15,574 nt of DNA, from the NCBI GenBank assembly GCA_964639665.1, contig CAZXEU010000068.1, positions 1 to 15,574 on the forward strand. Direction: 5' to 3'. Below, piece after piece: positions 7,253-15,574 of this stretch; positions within the stretch are counted from its first letter, which is position 1, and each line of letters opens with the position of its first letter. Source of the DNA: CAZXEU01 sp964639665. Its GTDB lineage: Bacteria > Bacteroidota > Rhodothermia > Rhodothermales > Bin80. The position numbers were made by a program, and so were the translations under genes. The notes under the pieces are model-generated. The model was not told the origin of the DNA. It worked only from the letters and a program-made list of their open reading frames with translations, and searched no databases.

Positions 7253-8197
7253 TCAGAGCCTGGTCTGCAGCGTGAACTGGTGCAGACCGGCAAATGACCA
7301 GGAACTGAACGCGTAGTCGAGCCGCACGCGCGAAATCGCGAGCCCGAACCCGATTCCGAGGCCCGCCAGGTCGAGCCTGCTGCTCGTCTTGAGCGCTTCG
7401 TGCTTGCGATGGTTGTAACCGAATCGGATGTGAAAGATGCGCGTGAACTGGAATTCGCTCCCCAGTATAAGGTGTTGCGCAATGTCGGCGGCCCCGCCAA
7501 TGCTGTTTAGGTCCGACAATTCGTAGGCCGTCAGGGAGACCAGCAGCGGAAGGTGTCGGAGCTTCTTGGCCACGCCCAGCCGGACGTCGAACGGAAGCGC
7601 ATCCGATTCGCCGCCCAGCGATTGCAGCACAAGACCCAGGTGGCTGGCGCCTGCGCTGACAGTCAATTGCTGCTCTGCGATCCGATACGCCGCGCCAACG
7701 TCAAGAGCCAGCGCAGAGGCCCGGTACACATCCACGCCGCTGTGCGCAAAGTGTAGGTTGACGCCATAGCGGATCCTCTCCGAGTAGGCGCGCGCGAGGC
7801 CCAGCGTGGCGACCAGCTCCGAAGCCGAAAACGTACCGAGCACCGAGCCACTTGCGTCCGTGCGCTCTATCCGGCCCCAGCTTAGCATGCGCAGAGCAAC
7901 GGCTGCTGTGCCCAGCGCGGGCACGTCGCGGGCATAGGCCGCGAAGCCGGCGCTGACGTCCGCAAGATGGTTGGTGTAGGAAAGGGACAAGTGACGATGT
8001 TCGGTGCTGCCAATCAGCGCGGGATTATACAGGAAGGCATTGATTTCCTCGCTTACGGCGACGAGGCTGCCGCCGAGCGCCGCCGACCGGGCGGAAGATT
8101 CGATCTGCAGCAGCCCGAAGACGGATTCCTGGCCGGAAGCCGGACGAACCCATGCCAGGGCGCAGGCAATTAGCAAGGGCAGAATAGCGCGGCTCAT
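7253..8197 (-). CDS. porQ: type IX secretion system protein PorQ
   Basis: The 314-residue protein starts with a signal peptide (MSRAILPLLIACALAWV, likely cut after ASG at residue 22), followed by FGLLQIESSARSAALGG. This matches the start of mature PorQ, where FxFLQLPxSxRxxALGG precedes a segment on a cell-envelope beta-barrel fold. NAFLYNPALIGS and LSLSYTNHLADVSAGFAAYA are further PorQ-like segments. The rest is alternating beta-strand sequence, as in an outer-membrane barrel of the FadL/PorV kind, ending in an aromatic-rich strand. In Bacteroidota, PorQ is a component associated with type IX secretion of C-terminal-domain cargo. The frame is open far upstream to 8806, but that part runs antisense through secA and is spurious; ATG 8197 with its signal peptide is the start. 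No strong ribosome-binding site is seen. The gene is divergent from secA. A general PorV/UPF0164-like barrel is the main alternative. Confidence 0.82.
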   Translation of the reverse strand: MSRAILPLLIACALAWVRPASGQESVFGLLQIESSARSAALGGSLVAVSEEINAFLYNPALIGSTEHRHLSLSYTNHLADVSAGFAAYARDVPALGTAAVALRMLSWGRIERTDASGSVLGTFSASELVATLGLARAYSERIRYGVNLHFAHSGVDVYRASALALDVGAAYRIAEQQLTVSAGASHLGLVLQSLGGESDALPFDVRLGVAKKLRHLPLLVSLTAYELSDLNSIGGAADIAQHLILGSEFQFTRIFHIRFGYNHRKHEALKTSSRLDLAGLGIGFGLAISRVRLDYAFSSWSFAGLHQFTLQTRL

Positions 8198-8353
8198 GGA
8201 GCGATCCAACGTGCGATGGAGACATCTCTGAACAGGCTGTCCGGGGGAACGGATCCCCCGAATTCGCGTGAAAATGAATCGGGTTTGGAGGCTGCAGGGA
8301 AGGGTTTTCACGGGGGTTCTGCAGACTCGGGTCGCTGTTGCCATCTCGCAATC
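8198..8353. promoter_or_regulatory. divergent porQ-secA promoter region with structured secA leader
   Basis: These 156 bases separate the two divergent starts and must carry both promoters unless transcription begins inside a neighbour. Two inverted repeats are plain. A 7-bp GC-rich stem, CGGGGGA/TCCCCCG at 8242-8248 and 8254-8260, has a five-base loop. An 8-bp stem, CGTGAAAA/TTTTCACG at 8267-8274 and 8305-8312, has a 30-base loop. CTGCAG occurs twice (8292-8297 and 8318-8323). No Shine-Dalgarno is seen before the secA ATG. The frame of secA stays open through the leader to 8216, but that extension has no SecA similarity. Confidence 0.45.
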
Positions 8354-11860
<3,507 letters not shown>

Positions 11861-11909
11861 CGCCCCGTAGACGCAGAATGCCGGGCGGCACTGACGAGCT
11901 CCCCGACAC

Positions 11910-13619
11910 ATGCTCAGCACGCTTGCCATCCGGGACTACGCGCTCATCGAACGCCTGGAAATCGAGTTTGGCCGGGGACTCAACATCCTGACCGGCGAGA
12001 CCGGCGCGGGCAAGTCCATCATCGTCGGCGCGCTCAAGATGGTCCTCGGTGAGCGGGCATCGACCGACAAGGTGCGCACGGGTGCGCGAAAGGCATGGAT
12101 CGAGGCAGTGTTCGAGGACGCGAACACAGCATCCTTACGTGCTCTCCTGGAGGAGCACGACATCGAGCCCATGCCCGGGCTGATTCTGCGGCGGGAGATT
12201 GGAAAGACGCACAGCCGCGCCTTCATAAACGACACCCCGGCCACCTTGCCGCTGCTGCGCCAGGTGGCGGCGCACCTGATCGATTTGCACGGTCAGCACG
12301 AGCACCAGTCGCTGCTGAGGACCGAAACGCACATTCAGTTGCTGGACAATTTCGGGCGCCTGGGCGGCCTGCAGTCCCGCTACCGCAAGGCACACGCAAA
12401 GGTAGCCGACCTACTTGAGCAGCGGCAGCAGATCACGGGAGAGCAGGAGGGATTACAGGCGCAGAAAGAGCGCCTGGCGTTCGAAATCGATGAAATAGAC
12501 GAAGTGGGTCCGCAGCCGGCCGAAGAAGAATCCCTGGAAGAGCAGTGCCGCAGGCTTGAGCATGCCGAGCGCCTCTTCAGCAGCACGGCCTCGCTCTACG
12601 AGATGCTGTATGCGCGCGATTCGTCGACAAGCGACCAGCTTGTCATTGCCCGCAACGAGCTGCAGGCCCTGGCGCGCATTGACCGCAGCTTTGCCTCTGT
12701 GCTGGAGGAGATCCGGTCCGCACAGATTGCGGTGGAGGAGGCGGCATCGTTTCTGCAGGAATACAATGCGCATGTCGAATTCAGCCCGGACCGGCTGGAG
12801 CGCATACGGGAGCGGCTCGGCGATCTGGACCGGCTGAAGAGGAAGTATGGGGGAACGCTTGCGTCGGTTGCCCTGCATCGCGCGCGCATAGGCGAGCGCC
12901 TGGAGCTGGCGGAGAATTACGATGCCGCCCTGCAGCGGATAGACGAAGAGATCCGGCAGGCGCAGGCAGTGCTCTCAAGCGCGGCCCTCAGGCTTTCGGA
13001 GAAACGGCACGAGGTAGCGGAGCGCATCGAAGGTGCCATCGCGGCGGAGCTGGCCAAGCTGGGCATTGCAGACGGTCGGCTGGAAGTGCGCTTCGAGCGC
13101 CGGCCCGATACGTCGGGTTGGATACGGCTTGCCGTAGCTGGCCAGGCCGATGCGCGTTTCACCGCGTATGCAAACGGAATGGATCAGGTCTCCTTTTATA
13201 TTTCCACCAATGTGGGTGAGCTGCCCAGGCCGCTCGCCAGGGTGGTCTCCGATGGCGAGATCAGCCGCATCATGCTGGCGCTCAAGACCATCCTGGCCCG
13301 GTCCGACCGACTCCCCGTGCTTGTCTTCGACGAGATTGACAGCGGGGTTTCTGGCGTTGTGGCCGCGAAGGTGGCCAAGAGCATGCGAGCCCTTGCGCGC
13401 TATCACCAGGTAATTGCCATTACCCATCTTCCCCAAATTGCGGCACAGGCCGAGGCGCATTTCCTGGTGGAGAAGCAGGTCAGCGGGCACCGTACCGTGA
13501 CAAGCATCCGCCGGCTGGAGCAAGCGGAACGCGCCGAGCATGTGGCAGCGCTATTTGCGGGCACAGCCCTTACTACCACTACGATCGAGAGCGCGCGCGA
13601 ACTGATGCAGAGAAAGTAG
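11910..13619 (+). CDS. recN: DNA repair protein RecN
   Basis: RecN is an SMC-like ATPase acting in double-strand-break repair, holding DNA ends and promoting RecA-dependent recombination. The 569-residue product begins MLSTLAIRDYALIERLEIEF, the family start, with Walker A GETGAGKS (29-36). A long coiled-coil region (about 150-370) separates the two halves of the head. The C-terminal half has the ABC signature as VSDGEISRIMLALK (446-459), Walker B LVFDEIDSGVSG (with D474 and E475), and ITHLPQIAAQAEAHF. Length is normal. The signature is atypical: nearly all RecNs I know read SGGE where this one has S-D448-G-E. The ATG at 11910 follows secA by 49 bases with no terminator visible, so co-transcription is likely. 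No strong ribosome-binding site is seen. Confidence 0.95.
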   Translation: MLSTLAIRDYALIERLEIEFGRGLNILTGETGAGKSIIVGALKMVLGERASTDKVRTGARKAWIEAVFEDANTASLRALLEEHDIEPMPGLILRREIGKTHSRAFINDTPATLPLLRQVAAHLIDLHGQHEHQSLLRTETHIQLLDNFGRLGGLQSRYRKAHAKVADLLEQRQQITGEQEGLQAQKERLAFEIDEIDEVGPQPAEEESLEEQCRRLEHAERLFSSTASLYEMLYARDSSTSDQLVIARNELQALARIDRSFASVLEEIRSAQIAVEEAASFLQEYNAHVEFSPDRLERIRERLGDLDRLKRKYGGTLASVALHRARIGERLELAENYDAALQRIDEEIRQAQAVLSSAALRLSEKRHEVAERIEGAIAAELAKLGIADGRLEVRFERRPDTSGWIRLAVAGQADARFTAYANGMDQVSFYISTNVGELPRPLARVVSDGEISRIMLALKTILARSDRLPVLVFDEIDSGVSGVVAAKVAKSMRALARYHQVIAITHLPQIAAQAEAHFLVEKQVSGHRTVTSIRRLEQAERAEHVAALFAGTALTTTTIESARELMQRK

Positions 13620-13709
13620 CCCGGAAGCGTCCCGGCTCCTGGAAGCGTGTCTCCGCAAGCGCGGCGCAGGGCAAGAAGGCCAGGCGGGCAGGCGCCGGAA
13701 ACCTGTTTC

Positions 13710-13731
13710 GCGCGTTTTCTGTAGGACGCGC
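13710..13731. terminator. hairpin in the recN-pgm gap
   Basis: GCGCGT (13710-13715) pairs with ACGCGC (13726-13731) around a ten-base loop, about 90 bases after the recN stop and 105 before the pgm start. No T-run follows, so it may only attenuate or stabilise the transcript. The remainder of the 218-base gap shows no gene I can support. Confidence 0.25.
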
Positions 13732-13837
13732 CGCCCAGGTGACCGATTGCGCAGCAGGGATGTGCTGAGCGATTCGGCCAATGCCCTGGGCTCCGAATGT
13801 TTTGGCACATCGCGCCAGCGCGCAACCGGACGTCAAT

Positions 13838-15472
13838 ATGTCGCACCCGCTCGCAGGCAAGCCGGCCCCGCAGGAGAGCCTTGCGAACATTCCGCGCCTA
13901 GTGTCTGCGTATTACACGACGGGGGCACGCAGCCCCGTGTCCTTTGGTACTTCGGGGCACAGGGGCTCTGCAGCTGCCGGCACCTTTAACGAGGAGCACA
14001 TCCTGGCCATCACGCAGGCCGTGTGTGATTTCAGGATAGAGGAAGGCGTGGACGGCCCCCTGTTCTTGGGCATGGACACGCATGCCCTGTCGGAGCCGGC
14101 CTTTGTCAGTGCGCTGGAAGTCCTGGCAGGCAACGCCGTGGACGTGATTGTGCAGCGCGGAGCCACGTATACGCCGACACCCGTGATATCGCGTTCCGTG
14201 CTCGTGCACAACGCAGGCAGGAAGTCCGGCCGCGCGGACGCCATCATCATAACTCCGTCGCACAATCCGCCCACAGACGGGGGCTTCAAGTACAATGCCG
14301 TCACGGGAGGTCCGGCATCGTCCGAGGCAACCACAACCATTGCGCGACGCGCAAACGAGCTGCTCGGCACCGGCCTGCGCGACGTTCGGCGCATTCCGTT
14401 CGCCAGAGCGCAGCGGGCATGGACCACGCATGAGCGGGATCTCGTCGAGCCATACGTGCGCGACCTGCACCTGTGCCTGGACATGGAAGCGATCAGGGGG
14501 TCCGGCCTGAAGCTGGGCGTGGATCCCATGGGAGGCGCTGCTGTGGAGTATTGGGGCGTAATTGCCGAATACTACGGCCTCGACCTGGACGTGGTAAATG
14601 CCGAAGTGGATCCCCGGTTTGCCTTCATGGCCCTGGATCACGATGGCAAGATCAGGATGGACTGTTCTTCGCCTTTTGCCATGGCTCCCCTGGTCGCTCT
14701 CCGGCACAGATTCGATGTGGCGTTCGCCAACGATCCGGACGCAGACAGGCACGGCATTGTAACCAGGGGCGGCGGACTCCTCAATCCGAACCATTTTCTG
14801 GCCGTCGCCGCTTCGTATCTCCTGGGCCACCGGAGTGCGTGGGACGGCAATGTTGTGATCGCGAAAACGCTGGTCTCGAGCGGCATGATAGACCGAGTGG
14901 TGCACGGGATAGGCCGGCGGCTTTGGGAAGTACCCGTGGGTTTCAAGTGGTTCGTGGACGGCCTTCTGGCCGGCACTGTGGGTCTTGCAGGCGAAGAGAG
15001 CGCCGGGGCATCGTTTCTGTGCCGAGACGGCTCCGTTTGGACCACCGACAAGGACGGTATCATCATGGCGCTTCTGGCCGCGGAGATGACGGCGGTCACG
15101 GGGTGGGATCCCGCGGAGTGGTATGCCGAGCTTGAATCCCGGTACGGCAGGTCCGCTTATCGCAGGATCGACATGCCGGCTGCACCAGCGGAAAAGGCAG
15201 CCTTGGGCAGGCTGTCACCCGATATGGTCCGCGCCAGCACCCTTGCGGGAGAGAAGATCCTTCAGCGGCTTACGAGCGCACCCGGCAACGGTGCCCCTAT
15301 CGGCGGGCTCAAGGTAACCACCCAGAGCGGGTGGTTCTGCGCCCGGCCCTCAGGGACGGAAGACATATACAAGATCTACGCGGAGAGTTTCCTGGGCGAG
15401 TCTCACCTGGCCCGCATCCACGCAGAGGCGGAGCAGATTGTGCACCAGGCACTGGAGTCGGCGGGCCGATGA
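13838..15472 (+). CDS. pgm: alpha-D-glucose phosphoglucomutase
   Basis: This cytoplasmic enzyme interconverts glucose 1-phosphate and glucose 6-phosphate. The 544-residue protein follows E. coli-type Pgm (546 residues) closely: SFGTSGHRGSAA (35-46), then the phosphoserine loop ITPSHNPPTDGG with catalytic Ser141. The metal-binding loop is NDPDADRHG (298-306; Asp299, Asp301, Asp303), and the sugar-specificity loop is GEESAGASF (385-393). The C-terminal phosphate-binding motif is ARPSGTED near the end. The frame is open from 13781, but MSHPLAGKPAPQ at 13838 lines up with the known N-terminus and the 19 residues before it do not. Its TGA overlaps the ATG of a second phosphohexomutase (ATGA), so the two are probably translated together. 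Products could feed glycogen/trehalose, nucleotide-sugar or envelope glycan synthesis. Confidence 0.95.
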   Translation: MSHPLAGKPAPQESLANIPRLVSAYYTTGARSPVSFGTSGHRGSAAAGTFNEEHILAITQAVCDFRIEEGVDGPLFLGMDTHALSEPAFVSALEVLAGNAVDVIVQRGATYTPTPVISRSVLVHNAGRKSGRADAIIITPSHNPPTDGGFKYNAVTGGPASSEATTTIARRANELLGTGLRDVRRIPFARAQRAWTTHERDLVEPYVRDLHLCLDMEAIRGSGLKLGVDPMGGAAVEYWGVIAEYYGLDLDVVNAEVDPRFAFMALDHDGKIRMDCSSPFAMAPLVALRHRFDVAFANDPDADRHGIVTRGGGLLNPNHFLAVAASYLLGHRSAWDGNVVIAKTLVSSGMIDRVVHGIGRRLWEVPVGFKWFVDGLLAGTVGLAGEESAGASFLCRDGSVWTTDKDGIIMALLAAEMTAVTGWDPAEWYAELESRYGRSAYRRIDMPAAPAEKAALGRLSPDMVRASTLAGEKILQRLTSAPGNGAPIGGLKVTTQSGWFCARPSGTEDIYKIYAESFLGESHLARIHAEAEQIVHQALESAGR

Positions 15473-15574
15473 AGAAGAACGCCATTCGTTTCGGGACCGA
15501 TGGTTGGCGTGCCATCCTCGGCAGGGATTTTACGTTCTCCAACCTGTCGAAGGTGACCCGCGCCACCGCTGCCT
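15469..15574 (+). CDS. phosphoglucomutase/phosphomannomutase family protein, N-terminal part
   Basis: Only the first 35 codons are present; the gene leaves the right edge. MKKNAIRFGTDGWRAILGRD is the typical start of alpha-D-phosphohexomutases, with the FGTDGWR phosphate-binding loop that begins the first domain. The sequence to the edge (FTFSNLSKVTRATAA) continues the first helix. The catalytic serine, metal and specificity loops lie outside the window, so the substrate (glucose, mannose or glucosamine phosphates) cannot be decided. The FGTDGWRA form is common in the 450-480-residue PGM/PMM proteins and differs from the FGTSGHRG loop of the preceding Pgm, so this is a different subfamily and not a recent copy. 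Start ATG 15469 overlaps the pgm stop. Confidence 0.88.
   Translation, partial: MKKNAIRFGTDGWRAILGRDFTFSNLSKVTRATAA

Noticed and set aside
8216..8353. 46-residue N-terminal extension of SecA
   Set aside because: It carries no SecA motif and the standard N-terminus begins at 8354; the interval makes better sense as a leader with hairpins.

Overview
The window looks like ordinary chromosome of a GC-rich member of the FCB (Bacteroidota-like) group, most plausibly Rhodothermota or a close relative. Three things point there: a PorQ-type protein of the type IX secretion system, an enlarged SecA (1168 aa) with the insertions usual in that group, and protein starts that mostly lack a strong Shine-Dalgarno sequence. 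The lineage is inferred; no rRNA or other decisive marker is present.

Left part (1-4641). The C-terminal end of a PhnB-like VOC-fold protein (+ strand) is followed by about 340 bases with no convincing gene. Next come two minus-strand genes joined by an ATGA stop/start overlap: an AAA ATPase with a DUF4143/PD-(D/E)XK-like C-terminus, then an APC-family permease carrying two universal-stress-protein domains. The ATPase start lies in a conspicuously AT-rich patch with a perfect 12-base palindrome. About 630 bases without a convincing gene separate this pair from the next gene.

Middle part (4642-8197). A dihydrolipoyl acyltransferase (E2) with two nearly duplicated lipoyl domains stands without its E1 or E3 partners. 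It is followed by a XerC/D-like tyrosine recombinase whose reading frame is intact but in which both catalytic arginines and the nucleophilic tyrosine are replaced; this is the most unusual object in the window. That gene converges on porQ, with only 21 bases and a small hairpin between them.

Right part (8198-15574). porQ and secA are divergent across a 156-base region containing two inverted repeats. secA, recN, pgm and the first 35 codons of a second phosphohexomutase all run on the + strand and could form one transcript; pgm and the second mutase overlap by ATGA. The divergent pair is functionally coherent, since type IX cargo first crosses the inner membrane through Sec. The two mutases suggest sugar-1-phosphate supply for storage glycans, envelope or glycosylation. 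I see no CRISPR array, rRNA, intact tRNA or intact insertion sequence.
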